Of a stretch of DNA of 21,676 nt, positions 6,198 through 13,647 are shown one piece after another (position 1 is the first letter of the stretch; the number at the start of each line of letters is the position of its first letter). The stretch is taken from IMG/VR virus record IMGVR_UViG_3300027816_000454, positions 1 to 21,676 of that record; one strand, written 5' to 3'. The notes below the pieces were generated by a model. It had not been told where the DNA came from. It did no database searches and saw nothing but the letters and a program-made list of their open reading frames with translations. The position numbers were made by a program, and so were the translations under genes. This DNA is from a virus.

Positions 6198-6631
6198 TAT
6201 TACAACTCTTTAAAGAGTTTGCTCGTCCTGATGTTAAGTTTAAACCTGTATATACATTACAAGAATGGAAAGATGTATTTCTTGATTGTCGTGATCCTTC
6301 AGAATACCAACCTGCACAACTATTGCTTGGGGATTGGGAACACTGGCTTGAAGTACGTAACCATGCTTTAATTAAACCACATGTAGATAAGTGGCAAGCC
6401 GAACTAGAAGTAAAGTTGCGTTCAGAAGCAATTAATCAAATGAAGAGTCATGCTAAACAACCGGGAGGCACTGCTGCTGCTAAGTGGTTGGCTGATAAAG
6501 GATATGCCTCAGAAGCCGTTAAAAAGCCCGTAGGAAGGCCTAAAAAGGAAGAGGTAGAACTACCCCCTATCCCTAGTCGTATTGCAGGTGATATGGCTCG
6601 TTTAGGAATTGTAATTGGAGGTAAACGATAA
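6152..6631 (+). CDS. Probable terminase small subunit
   Basis: The product has 159 aa, predicted mostly helical, with a D/E/W-rich middle (LLLGDWEHWLEVRNHALIKP). Near the end, AAKWLADKGYA (109-119) is followed by the AT-hook-like GRPKK (128-132) and an acidic-proline linker. The phrase AKWLADKG followed by GRPKKEE is typical of phage small terminase subunits, which recognise the packaging site and hand DNA to the large subunit. Position in the cluster just before the large terminase fits, although five small genes intervene. T7 places gene 18 (small) before 19 (large) with 18.5 between. The start is set by the AGGAG at 6141. Assignment is from motif and order, not a confirmed homology. Confidence 0.65.
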   Translation: MVDRTKFLDGSGKRVILQLFKEFARPDVKFKPVYTLQEWKDVFLDCRDPSEYQPAQLLLGDWEHWLEVRNHALIKPHVDKWQAELEVKLRSEAINQMKSHAKQPGGTAAAKWLADKGYASEAVKKPVGRPKKEEVELPPIPSRIAGDMARLGIVIGGKR

Positions 6632-6900
6632 TGCCATTTATGACCAACGGTAAACGTGATTATAAAAAACAATACGAAAAGTATGATGGTAAAGAGGATG
6701 TAAAAAAAGATCGGGCTAAACGTAATGGTGCACGCCGTATGTTGGAGCGTGAAGGTAAGGTTAGCAAAGGTGACGGTAAAGATGTAGACCACAAAAAGCC
6801 ACTAAGTAAAGGTGGCAGTGCTAGTCGTGGTAATTTACGTGTTACTAGTAAGAGTGCTAATCGTAGTTTTGCCCGTAAGAAGAATGGAACAATGAAATGA
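6631..6900 (+). CDS. HNH-like small basic protein
   Basis: This 89-aa, highly basic protein has an N-terminal Lys/Arg/Asp-rich helix and the C-terminal block DVDHKKPLSKGGSASRGNLR (51-70), then SANRSF. DH at 53-54, GG at 61-62 and N68-L69 match the beta-beta-alpha core of HNH nucleases. The usual third histidine appears as N77, and no zinc-binding cysteine pairs are present, so activity is uncertain. HNH proteins beside terminases are known packaging partners in some tailed phages. The start overlaps the upstream stop (TAATG); a second in-frame ATG at 6640 is possible. Confidence 0.65.
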   Translation: MPFMTNGKRDYKKQYEKYDGKEDVKKDRAKRNGARRMLEREGKVSKGDGKDVDHKKPLSKGGSASRGNLRVTSKSANRSFARKKNGTMK

Positions 6901-7076
6901 AACCCAAATCAAAAGTTAATTCTGCTAATGTTTATACAAAACCAACTATGCGTAAAGAGTTGTTTAAAAAAATTAAAGCTGGCACTAAAGGTGGTGATCC
7001 CGGTGAGTGGTCAGCACGTAAAGCACAGTTGTTAGCTAAAGAATACAAAGCTAAAGGTGGAGGGTATAAATCATGA
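6897..7076 (+). CDS. Small basic protein, WSARKAQLLAKEYKAKGGGY module (59 aa)
   Basis: The sequence runs MKPKSKVNSANVYTKPTMRK, then ELFKKIKAGTKGGDPGEW and the motif SARKAQLLAKEYKAKGGGY at the end. From memory, this module (R-x-x-L/I-x-x-x-I-K-x-G-x-K-G-G...WSARKAQ) occurs at the start of longer small proteins that continue with a segment like the gene at 7216-7446. It overlaps both neighbours by four bases. The function is unknown and the charge is strongly positive. Confidence 0.7.
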   Translation: MKPKSKVNSANVYTKPTMRKELFKKIKAGTKGGDPGEWSARKAQLLAKEYKAKGGGYKS

Positions 7077-7219
7077 GTAAAACTGCTAAACACTATTTAC
7101 CAAGTGGCAAAGAATATAAAGGCCCAATTCATAAGATGGGCAGCCAGTTACATACTGGAGCAAAACACTCTGAAAAGAGTCAAAAACTTAGCCATACACC
7201 GCCTAAGAAAAAGAAATGA
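7073..7219 (+). CDS. Tiny Lys/His-rich protein (48 aa)
   Basis: The sequence is MSKTAKHYLPSGKEYKGPIH, then KMGSQLHTGAKHSEKSQKLS and HTPPKKKK. The composition is very basic, with five histidines and a poly-lysine end. The pattern LPSGKEYKGPIHKM...LHTGA...HS is reminiscent of small phage proteins known only as hypothetical. It sits between the two genes that look like separated halves of one protein and overlaps each by ATGA. Too short to model by eye. Confidence 0.65.
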   Translation: MSKTAKHYLPSGKEYKGPIHKMGSQLHTGAKHSEKSQKLSHTPPKKKK

Positions 7220-7446
7220 AAAATCCACAACAATCTTTAAAGGAGTGGACAGCACAAAAGTGGCGAACATCTGATGGTAAACCATCTAAAGGTAAAAAAC
7301 GATATTTACCTGATGCTGCTTGGGATGCACTTTCTTCTTCTGAAAAAGCTGCTACTAATAAAGCTAAAGCTAAAGGAAATGCTAAAGGCAAACAGTTTGT
7401 AGCACAACCTAAAAAAATTGCTTCTAAAACATCTAAATATCGTTAA
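7216..7446 (+). CDS. Small basic protein, KEWTAQKWRT...KRYLP module (76 aa)
   Basis: The protein has MKNPQQSLKEWTAQKWRTSD, then GKPSKGKKRYLPDAAWDALS, an Ala/Lys-rich stretch and the end QPKKIASKTSKYR. It matches, from memory, the second half of small bacterial and viral proteins whose first half looks like the gene at 6897-7076. Here the halves are separate genes with another gene between. Strongly positive charge and no membrane segment. The overlap with the upstream gene is ATGA. Confidence 0.7.
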   Translation: MKNPQQSLKEWTAQKWRTSDGKPSKGKKRYLPDAAWDALSSSEKAATNKAKAKGNAKGKQFVAQPKKIASKTSKYR

Positions 7447-7455
7447 AGGATATAC

Positions 7456-7716
7456 ATGGCTAAAGACCCAAGATTAGAACGTGCTGGTGTATCTGGTTTT
7501 AATAAACCTAAACGCACACCTAGTCATGCTACTAAATCACACGTAGTAGTTGCTAAAGAAGGCGACAAAGTAAAAACTATTCGTTTTGGTCAACAAGGTG
7601 TGACTGGTGATAAACAACCTACAGCACGACAAAAAAGTTTTAAAGCACGACATGCTAGTAACATTGCCAAAGGCAAGATGAGTGCTGCATATTGGGCAGA
7701 TAAAGTTAAATGGTAA
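7456..7716 (+). CDS. Conserved basic phage protein (86 aa)
   Basis: The sequence MAKDPRLERAGVSGFNKPKR continues with TPSHATKSHVVVAKEGDKVK and IRFGQQGV, then the phrase RQKSFKARHASNIAKGKMSAAYWADKVKW at the C-terminus. I recall very similar small proteins beside terminase genes in phages, annotated as hypothetical. The central strands (SHVVVAKEGDKVKTIRFGQQG) suggest a small beta-hairpin with a basic helical tail. AAAGGA stands before the ATG. It ends with TAATG, coupled to the large terminase. Confidence 0.75.
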   Translation: MAKDPRLERAGVSGFNKPKRTPSHATKSHVVVAKEGDKVKTIRFGQQGVTGDKQPTARQKSFKARHASNIAKGKMSAAYWADKVKW

Positions 7717-9239
7717 TGACTGAAAAAGAACTAGTAAAGCAAGCGGCAGAAGCTGACTTGCTTACATTTATTCGTCTTGTTGCACCCCATCGTGTGTTGG
7801 GTTCAGTGCATGAGGAGTTGTGTGCTTGGTGGCAACGTCAAGATGCTAAGGATAACCAACTTGTGTTGCTTCCTCGTGACCACCAAAAGAGTGCAATGAT
7901 TGCCTATCGTGTGGCACACCACATTACTAAGCATCCTGAAGCTACAGTGTTATATGTATCTGCTACAGCTAACTTGGCTGAAAAACAATTAAAAGCTGTT
8001 AAAGACATTCTATTATCTGATATTTACCGTTTCTATTGGCCTGAGATGGTTAATGAAATGGAAGGTAAACGAGAGCGTTGGGCTGCGGATGAGATTAGTG
8101 TTGACCACCCTAAGCGTAGAGCAGAGGGTATTCGTGATGCAACTATTAAAGCAGCAGGTATTACAGCTAACGTAACAGGGTTGCATTGTTCTGTTGCTGT
8201 GTTAGATGACGTAGTAGTCCCTGATAATGCCTATTCTCAAATTGGACGTGACCAAGTAAGGGCATTCTATTCACAATTATCCTCCATTGAATCTACTGGT
8301 GCTAAAGAGTGGGCTGTAGGTACACGTTACCATCCCGGTGACTTGTACAAAGATATGATGGAAATGAATGAGTCCTACTATGATGAGGATAAGGACGAAG
8401 AAGTCGAGTTGGAAGTGTACGAAACATTCGAACGTGTTGTCGAGACTAATGGTGAATTCCTATGGCCTAAACAACGGCGTACAGATGGTAAGACTTTTGG
8501 TTTTGACCAAAAAGAATTAGCCCGTAAAAAAGCAAAGTATTTGGATATTACTCAGTTTTATGCCCAATACTACAATAACCCTAATGCTGTGGAAACACAG
8601 CTTATTGACCGTAGTAGGTTTAACTACTATGAAAGGGATAAGATTGAAAACTTTAGCGGTGCTTGGTACTTTGGTGATAAGCTTCTCCATGTGTATGCAG
8701 CTATGGACTTTGCTTACACAGTCAGTAACAACTCAGACTATACTGTTATTGCTGTGGTAGGTGTAGACGAAGATAATAACTATTATGTCCTTGATATTGA
8801 CAGATTTAAAACAAACAAGATTTCTGTTATGTACGATAGGGCTGAATCAGTGTTTAGGAAGTGGCGATTTAAAAAGATGCGTTGTGAGATTGTAGCTGCA
8901 CAGCGACTCATTGTAAGCCAGTTCCGTGACTACATGCGTAGTCAAAACATTGTGTTTACCATTGATGAGTATAACCCCCCTAAGACTATGAACAAAGCAG
9001 AGCGCATTGCTTCTATCTTAGAACCCCGTTATACCAACAATCAAATCTGGCACTACAAAGGCGGTAACTGCCAAGTGCTAGAAGAAGAACTCATTATGAA
9101 TAACCCTGAGCATGATGACGTTAAAGATGCTTTAGCGGCTTGTGTTGAGATTTGTAAATCCCCAGTATCTAGCAGGTCATGGGGTAAGAAATCAAACATC
9201 ATTGCATTTAATTCTAAATTTGGTGGCGTAGCCTACTAA
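7716..9239 (+). CDS. terL: Terminase large subunit, T7 gp19-like
   Basis: This 507-aa protein is the packaging motor ATPase and nuclease. The ATPase domain shows Walker A LPRDHQKSAM (52-61), Walker B VAVLDD (160-165), and a coupling motif VGTRYHPGDLY (201-211). The C-terminal RNase H-like nuclease shows D331 in AAMDFAYT, a DxD-like pair D360/D362 and acidic residues in HDDVKDALA (466-474), fitting the three-acid active site. The length is close to that of T7-type large subunits. ATG at 7716 overlaps the previous stop (TAATG), preferred over an in-frame ATG at 7710. The Walker A has D and Q where glycines are usual. Confidence 0.95.
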   Translation: MTEKELVKQAAEADLLTFIRLVAPHRVLGSVHEELCAWWQRQDAKDNQLVLLPRDHQKSAMIAYRVAHHITKHPEATVLYVSATANLAEKQLKAVKDILLSDIYRFYWPEMVNEMEGKRERWAADEISVDHPKRRAEGIRDATIKAAGITANVTGLHCSVAVLDDVVVPDNAYSQIGRDQVRAFYSQLSSIESTGAKEWAVGTRYHPGDLYKDMMEMNESYYDEDKDEEVELEVYETFERVVETNGEFLWPKQRRTDGKTFGFDQKELARKKAKYLDITQFYAQYYNNPNAVETQLIDRSRFNYYERDKIENFSGAWYFGDKLLHVYAAMDFAYTVSNNSDYTVIAVVGVDEDNNYYVLDIDRFKTNKISVMYDRAESVFRKWRFKKMRCEIVAAQRLIVSQFRDYMRSQNIVFTIDEYNPPKTMNKAERIASILEPRYTNNQIWHYKGGNCQVLEEELIMNNPEHDDVKDALAACVEICKSPVSSRSWGKKSNIIAFNSKFGGVAY

Positions 9240-9248
9240 GAGGACAAT

Positions 9249-11006
9249 ATGAACGAAAACGTACAAGTAAGTTTTGATAACGATAGCCTAGCAAATAAAA
9301 TTGCTGATATGTGGGTTAAGTGGGACACTAACCGTTCGGTATGGAAATCAGACCAACAAGAGTTACGTAACTACTTGTTTGCCACTGATACACGTAAAAC
9401 TAGTAATAGTAAACTCCCTTGGAAAAACTCTACAGTAACTCCTAAACTAACTCAGATTAGGGACAACTTACATGCCAACTACATGGCTGCGTTGTTCCCA
9501 TCTGAGACTTGGTTTTTTTGGGAAGCCACTGATAAAAGTGAAGAGTTAACTAAAAAGCGTTATGCCATTACTAACTACATGAAACAGAAGCTAAAAGCTT
9601 CTAACTTTCAACTTCTTGTTTCTCAACTAGTTTACGACTACATTGATTTTGGTAACGTAGTTGTCACATATGATTATATACGTGATGTTATTAGTGACGC
9701 TACAGGTAATGTAGTTAGTCGCTACATTGGCCCTAAAGCCTATCGCATTAATCCTACAGACATTGTGTTTAATCCGTTGGCTGAAACCTTTGATAAGACC
9801 CCTGTAGTGCGCCGTATGCTTAAATCACTAGGCGACTTGATGACTGACATTGAGACTAAGCCAGCACTAAACTACAGCAAAGAAGTGTTAAACAAAGCTT
9901 TACAGTTCCGTCAAAACTATCGTGATGATCCAGAGTTCAAGAAAGAATTGAACATGGCTATTGATGGCTTTGGTAGTGCTGACGAATACCTAGAAAGTGA
10001 CATGGTTGAGTTGCTAGAGTTTTGGGGAGACATTTATGATCCTGAAAAGAAGCTGCTTTTACGCAACCAGTTAATTACAGTTATTGATCGTAAGTGGATT
10101 TTACGTAAACAACCTAATCCAATGTGGACAGGTAGCAAACCCATGTTCCATTGTGGTTGGAGATTACGTACAGATAACCTTTGGGCACAAGGGCCACTAG
10201 ACCAGTTGGTTGGTATGCAATACCGAATTGACCATTTGGAAAACTTGAAGGCAGACGTATTTGACCTCATTGCCTACCCTGTTATGGTGGTCGGTGGTAA
10301 CACTGTGGAAGAGTTTGAATACGAACCCGGAGCCACTGTGTTCGTTGGTGACGAAGGTAGTTTAACTTTCTTACGTCCTGATGCTACAGCATTACAGGCT
10401 GACATGCAGATTAATGAGCTTATGAACCGTATGGAAGAGCTTGCAGGAGCGCCTAAACAGGCTATGGGTATCCGTACCCCCGGTGAGAAGACAAAGTACG
10501 AAGTACAAAGCTTAGAGAACGCTGCTGGACGTATTTTTCAAAGCAAGGTGAGTTGGTTTGAACGAAACATCCTAGAACCTCTACTAAACGGCATGTTAGC
10601 TGAAGCTGTACGTAACTTTGAAGGTGTTGAGCGTATTCGTTCAATTGACGAAGATTATGGTACTGAATCCTTTGTAGACGTTACAAAAGATGACCTAATG
10701 GCTGCTGGTAAAATCTATCCTTTAGGTGCTCGTCATTATGGTGAACAAGCAAGATTCATTCAAGAATTGTCACAAACTATGGCTGCTGTACAAGCTATGC
10801 CAACTGTGGCTGCTCATATCAGTGGTAAAGCTATTGCTAAAGCTTTGGAAGAGAATTTAGGTTGGCAGAACTATCGTATTGTTCAAGACAATGCTATGAT
10901 TTTTGAACAAGCTGAAACACAACGACTAATGAATCAGGTATCTGAAGACATTCAAACTGAGGCCACAATTAGCCCTGAAGGGCCAGATGTTGACATGCCT
11001 CAGTAA
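9249..11006 (+). CDS. Portal (head-tail connector) protein
   Basis: This 585-aa protein is the likely portal ring through which DNA enters and leaves the head, T7 gp8-like. Diagnostic features are the N-terminal KIADMWVKWDTNRSVWKSDQ, then HANYMAALFPSETWFFWE (75-92), common to podovirus portals, a central helical region around 325-350 (LENLKADVFDLIAYPVMV), and a Q/A-rich C-terminal part (RFIQELSQTMAAVQAMPT) resembling the barrel and crown helices. The length fits T7-like portals (about 500-600 aa). AGAGGA precedes the ATG. It follows the large terminase directly, which docks on it during packaging. Confidence 0.93.
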   Translation: MNENVQVSFDNDSLANKIADMWVKWDTNRSVWKSDQQELRNYLFATDTRKTSNSKLPWKNSTVTPKLTQIRDNLHANYMAALFPSETWFFWEATDKSEELTKKRYAITNYMKQKLKASNFQLLVSQLVYDYIDFGNVVVTYDYIRDVISDATGNVVSRYIGPKAYRINPTDIVFNPLAETFDKTPVVRRMLKSLGDLMTDIETKPALNYSKEVLNKALQFRQNYRDDPEFKKELNMAIDGFGSADEYLESDMVELLEFWGDIYDPEKKLLLRNQLITVIDRKWILRKQPNPMWTGSKPMFHCGWRLRTDNLWAQGPLDQLVGMQYRIDHLENLKADVFDLIAYPVMVVGGNTVEEFEYEPGATVFVGDEGSLTFLRPDATALQADMQINELMNRMEELAGAPKQAMGIRTPGEKTKYEVQSLENAAGRIFQSKVSWFERNILEPLLNGMLAEAVRNFEGVERIRSIDEDYGTESFVDVTKDDLMAAGKIYPLGARHYGEQARFIQELSQTMAAVQAMPTVAAHISGKAIAKALEENLGWQNYRIVQDNAMIFEQAETQRLMNQVSEDIQTEATISPEGPDVDMPQ

Positions 11007-11049
11007 TTGTGGTAGTATATTATATATAAACTAATATAAGGAATATATA

Positions 11050-11301
11050 ATGAATAAAGTATTATTAAATAATAAACCTAAAGATAGTAGTAATGAAGAG
11101 TTTATTAAAGCTTGGAATAATAGTAGTTATACATTAGAAGCTTTATATAAAACACTATTATCTTTAAAAGAAGATATTAGTAATATTAAAAAAGATGACT
11201 TTGATTGTCCTAACCATTATGCTAAACTAGCGTACAACTTAGGACAAATTAAAGCATATGAGTTTATCATGTCAATGTTACCAGATACAGCTAAAAGGTG
11301 A
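11050..11301 (+). CDS. Small protein of unknown function between portal and scaffold
   Basis: The sequence MNKVLLNNKPKDSSNEEFIK continues as a mostly helical, K/N/S-rich 83-aa protein. No motif is recognised. It is preceded by AAGGAATATA at a suitable distance and by an AT-rich 43-base gap. Its codons (AGT, AAT, TTA repeated) are more A/T-biased than those of the portal and capsid, so it may be a later insertion. T7 has no counterpart at this position. The ORF is coherent with a good ribosome site, so it is probably real. Confidence 0.65.
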   Translation: MNKVLLNNKPKDSSNEEFIKAWNNSSYTLEALYKTLLSLKEDISNIKKDDFDCPNHYAKLAYNLGQIKAYEFIMSMLPDTAKR

Positions 11302-11312
11302 CATTTTTTAAT

Positions 11313-11339
11313 TAGCCTACTCTAAGGCTACCAATTTTT
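11313..11339 (+). terminator. Weak hairpin before the scaffold gene
   Basis: TAGCCT (11313-11318) pairs with AGGCTA (11325-11330) around a six-base loop, followed after four bases by TTTTT (11335-11339). The stem is short, so it may be a weak terminator or a 5' leader structure. It ends just before the AGGAG of the scaffold gene. Confidence 0.35.
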
Positions 11340-11352
11340 AGGAGAACTTCGC

Positions 11353-12087
11353 ATGACCAATGCAACAATTTTTAGTGGTGAGACAGACAATTCTTCCACT
11401 AACCAACCAGCAGCGACAACTGATGGATCGCTTTTCACTGCACTTGTGGGTGAAACGCAAAAATACAAAACTCCAGACGAGTTAGCTAAAGCTTATAATA
11501 ACGCTGACCAGTTTATTGAAACCTTAAAAGAGGAAAATCGTAAACTACGTGAGCAAGCTGCTTCAGCTAAAACTATTGATGAAGTTTTGGAACGTATGTC
11601 AAAGCAAAGTGGTGCACCAGAGGCCGACAATCCTCCTGTACAGGGTCTAACCCCTGATGTTGTGCAACAGCTTGTAGAGAAGACGTTAGAGGGTCGTAAA
11701 CAGCAAGATACTAAGACAGGCAATTTGCTTAAAGCTGATGCTCTTATGAAAGAGAAGTTTGGTGATAAAGCAGAACAGATGTTTAAGCATAAAGCTTCAA
11801 CTCCTGATAAAGCCCGTATCCTTATGGAACTAGCTGCGACTGATCCGACTGAGTTTGTATCTTTGTTCGGTGGTGGGTCATTCCTTCCAGCAAATAACTT
11901 TGATAACAATTCAGTAAATACCACTTCCGTAACTTCAAATGGCGGTGATCGTAGTAAGATAGAAGGAACAAAAGAATGGGCTACTAAAGTCCGTAAAGAT
12001 GATCCTAACACTTACTGGTCACAAGAGTTTCAATATAAGTTACAACAAACTGTTTCTAAAAACCCGACCTTATATTTTGGTCAATAA
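11353..12087 (+). CDS. Capsid scaffolding protein
   Basis: The product has 244 aa and is acidic, hydrophilic and Ala/Gln/Glu-rich, with an N-terminal segment carrying VGETQKYKTPDELAKAYNNA. The Y-x-T-x-D-E-L-A-K-A-Y pattern is typical of phage scaffolds. A coiled-coil-like stretch (about 50-85) follows, as does a C-terminal stretch near the capsid-binding end. It sits between portal and major capsid, as in T7 (gp9). Scaffold directs assembly of the procapsid and is removed before packaging is complete. AGGAG eight bases before the ATG fixes the start. Identity rests on motif and order. Confidence 0.85.
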   Translation: MTNATIFSGETDNSSTNQPAATTDGSLFTALVGETQKYKTPDELAKAYNNADQFIETLKEENRKLREQAASAKTIDEVLERMSKQSGAPEADNPPVQGLTPDVVQQLVEKTLEGRKQQDTKTGNLLKADALMKEKFGDKAEQMFKHKASTPDKARILMELAATDPTEFVSLFGGGSFLPANNFDNNSVNTTSVTSNGGDRSKIEGTKEWATKVRKDDPNTYWSQEFQYKLQQTVSKNPTLYFGQ

Positions 12088-12097
12088 GGAGAATTAA

Positions 12098-13069
12098 ATG
12101 GCTGGTGTTGATTACGCAAAGGTTAATGAAAACCTCGTTCGTGCAGAACTTTGGTCTGCTGAACTAAAAGACGTTCTACAAGAACAACTCATGGGCACAC
12201 GCTACGTGCGTATGCTAAATGGTTTCCCTGATGGCAACCAATTCACAATTCCTTCTGTTGGTGAACTACCAATGCGGGAAACTGCTGAACTAACCCCCGT
12301 TGTGTATGACGCAATGGATACTGGTGAGTTCAACTTCACTATTGATCGTTACGTTGAATCTGCTACCTATATCACTGATAAGGCTAAGCAAGACAGCTAT
12401 TACGCTCAACAATTAATTGGTATGTTTCCTACCAAGATGCGCCGAGCTTTAGATGAGAACTTAGAAACTTCTGTTTTCTCTTTAGCTAACACACAAACTG
12501 CTAACAACGCCAACTCAATTAACGGTGCTTCACACCGCTTCATTGCTTCTGGTAGTTCTAACACTGTGTTGTCTTTAGATGACTTTGCTAAAGCTAAGTT
12601 TGCTTTAGATAAAGCACAAGCTGGTGGTAGCCGTGTTGCTATTATTGATCCATCACAAGAGTATGTGTTTAACCAACTAGTTGGTGCACAAGCTTTCATT
12701 AACAACCCACAATTCGGTGGTATTGTTAACGGTGGTTTCGTGAACGAAGTTACTGGTATGCGTTTCGTTAAAAACATTTTCGGCTTTGACGTTTATGTTT
12801 CTAACTTCCTAGCTACTCCTACTGACACAGCTATTAACGCTGATGGTCGTGGTAGTGTTAACACCCCTGCATCCCCTGTGACTAACGTGTTTATGTCTGT
12901 TGGTGGCGATCTAACTCCTTTCGTTGGTGCTTATCGTCAAATGCCTCGTGTTGAATACGAGCGTAACAAAGACCTACGCCGTGACGAGTATGTGATGAAC
13001 GCACGTTTTGGACTCAAGCTATATCGCCCTGAGTGCTTAGTGTCAGTCATCTCTAAGTCTACCATCTAA
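12098..13069 (+). CDS. Major capsid protein
   Basis: This 323-aa protein is the HK97-fold shell protein. An N-terminal arm (AKVNENLVRAELWSAELKDV) is followed by the ENLVRAELWSAEL and ITDKAKQDSYYAQQ regions seen in podovirus capsid proteins, a long spine-like helix (residues about 100-125), and the C-terminal end KDLRRDEYVMNARFGLKLYR, typical of this group's A-domain tail. AAGGAG six bases before the ATG is the strongest ribosome site in this part, as expected for the most abundant virion protein. A clear intrinsic terminator follows. I find no frameshift site for an extended minor form such as T7 gp10B. Confidence 0.92.
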   Translation: MAGVDYAKVNENLVRAELWSAELKDVLQEQLMGTRYVRMLNGFPDGNQFTIPSVGELPMRETAELTPVVYDAMDTGEFNFTIDRYVESATYITDKAKQDSYYAQQLIGMFPTKMRRALDENLETSVFSLANTQTANNANSINGASHRFIASGSSNTVLSLDDFAKAKFALDKAQAGGSRVAIIDPSQEYVFNQLVGAQAFINNPQFGGIVNGGFVNEVTGMRFVKNIFGFDVYVSNFLATPTDTAINADGRGSVNTPASPVTNVFMSVGGDLTPFVGAYRQMPRVEYERNKDLRRDEYVMNARFGLKLYRPECLVSVISKSTI

Positions 13070-13076
13070 ACTAACT

Positions 13077-13106
13077 AACACTAGGGGATTTCTCCTAGTG
13101 TTTTTT
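13077..13106 (+). terminator. Intrinsic terminator after the capsid gene
   Basis: AACACTAGG (13077-13085) pairs with CCTAGTGTT (13094-13102), and the T-run ending the hairpin is TTTTTT (13101-13106). The stem is nine base pairs with an eight-base loop. It lies seven bases past the capsid stop. T7 has its main terminator T-phi at exactly this place, just after gene 10. Confidence 0.85.
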
Positions 13107-13130
13107 ATCTAACATATAAAGGAATTTAAA

Positions 13131-13589
13131 ATGACTCGTCAATCTACTTGGACTAACGCCGATGGCTTAGTTGTCGGTTTCGGCCCTAACCTCCCTGAAC
13201 GTAACGTTGCAGGTGATTATTCAACTGATGGTGCTTTTAAAGAAGCAGTGTTACAGATTACATTTCAATCATCTGGCGCAGTGATTCCAGTCCCTGCTGG
13301 CAGTGCTGTTGTGGATGTTAACCTATTAGTTGGTACAGCATGGGTAGGCGGTACTAAAGTTGAAATTGGTGATGCAACTGATCCTGATGGCTGGATTTCA
13401 GCTACTCAAGGTGCTACTGCTAACCTAACTGCTGGTGCTGATATTGTTGCTGGTGGTTCTTATGCTATTGGTGACGCTGCTACTAACCGTGGCTTAGCTA
13501 AGGTGTATGCTACTGCAACTAACCTAACTGCAACCATCACTGGTACATTCACTGCTGGTACAGCTACTGTCGTAGTACGTTACATTTAA
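13131..13589 (+). CDS. Putative capsid decoration or minor head protein
   Basis: The product has 152 aa, beginning MTRQSTWTNADGLVVGFGPN, followed by a repetitive, A/G/T/V-rich beta-sheet sequence and ending in strands (ATVVVRYI). I recall similar proteins right after the capsid gene of T7-like aquatic phages, annotated as structural. A decoration or minor head role fits its place, but I cannot show it. AAAGGA precedes the ATG. The gene begins 24 bases after the strong terminator, so it depends on read-through. Confidence 0.7.
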   Translation: MTRQSTWTNADGLVVGFGPNLPERNVAGDYSTDGAFKEAVLQITFQSSGAVIPVPAGSAVVDVNLLVGTAWVGGTKVEIGDATDPDGWISATQGATANLTAGADIVAGGSYAIGDAATNRGLAKVYATATNLTATITGTFTAGTATVVVRYI

Positions 13590-13597
13590 TGTAAATT

Positions 13598-13644
13598 AAC
13601 GGGGAAACTCTCATAAGGGGTTTCTCCGTTTCCTTTTGGAGAAA
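13598..13644 (+). promoter_or_regulatory. Two mutually exclusive hairpins covering a ribosome site
   Basis: Hairpin A pairs AACGGGGAAAC (13598-13608) with GTTTCTCCGTT (13620-13630), eleven pairs with one G-U. Hairpin B pairs TTTCTCC (13621-13627) with GGAGAAA (13638-13644), seven perfect pairs with a ten-base loop. They share 13621-13627 and cannot coexist. Hairpin B hides the Shine-Dalgarno GGAG of the next gene (ATG at 13648); hairpin A frees it. Hairpin A could also be a weak terminator (T-rich follow-on is interrupted). Confidence 0.5.
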
Positions 13645-13647
13645 TAG

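Noticed and set aside
8560-8760. Out-of-frame + strand ORF within the large terminase
   Set aside because: It is entirely inside the terminase nuclease region in another frame, with no ribosome site.
13040-13075. Programmed frameshift making an extended capsid form
   Set aside because: No slippery heptamer is seen near the capsid stop, and the terminator comes within eight bases of it.
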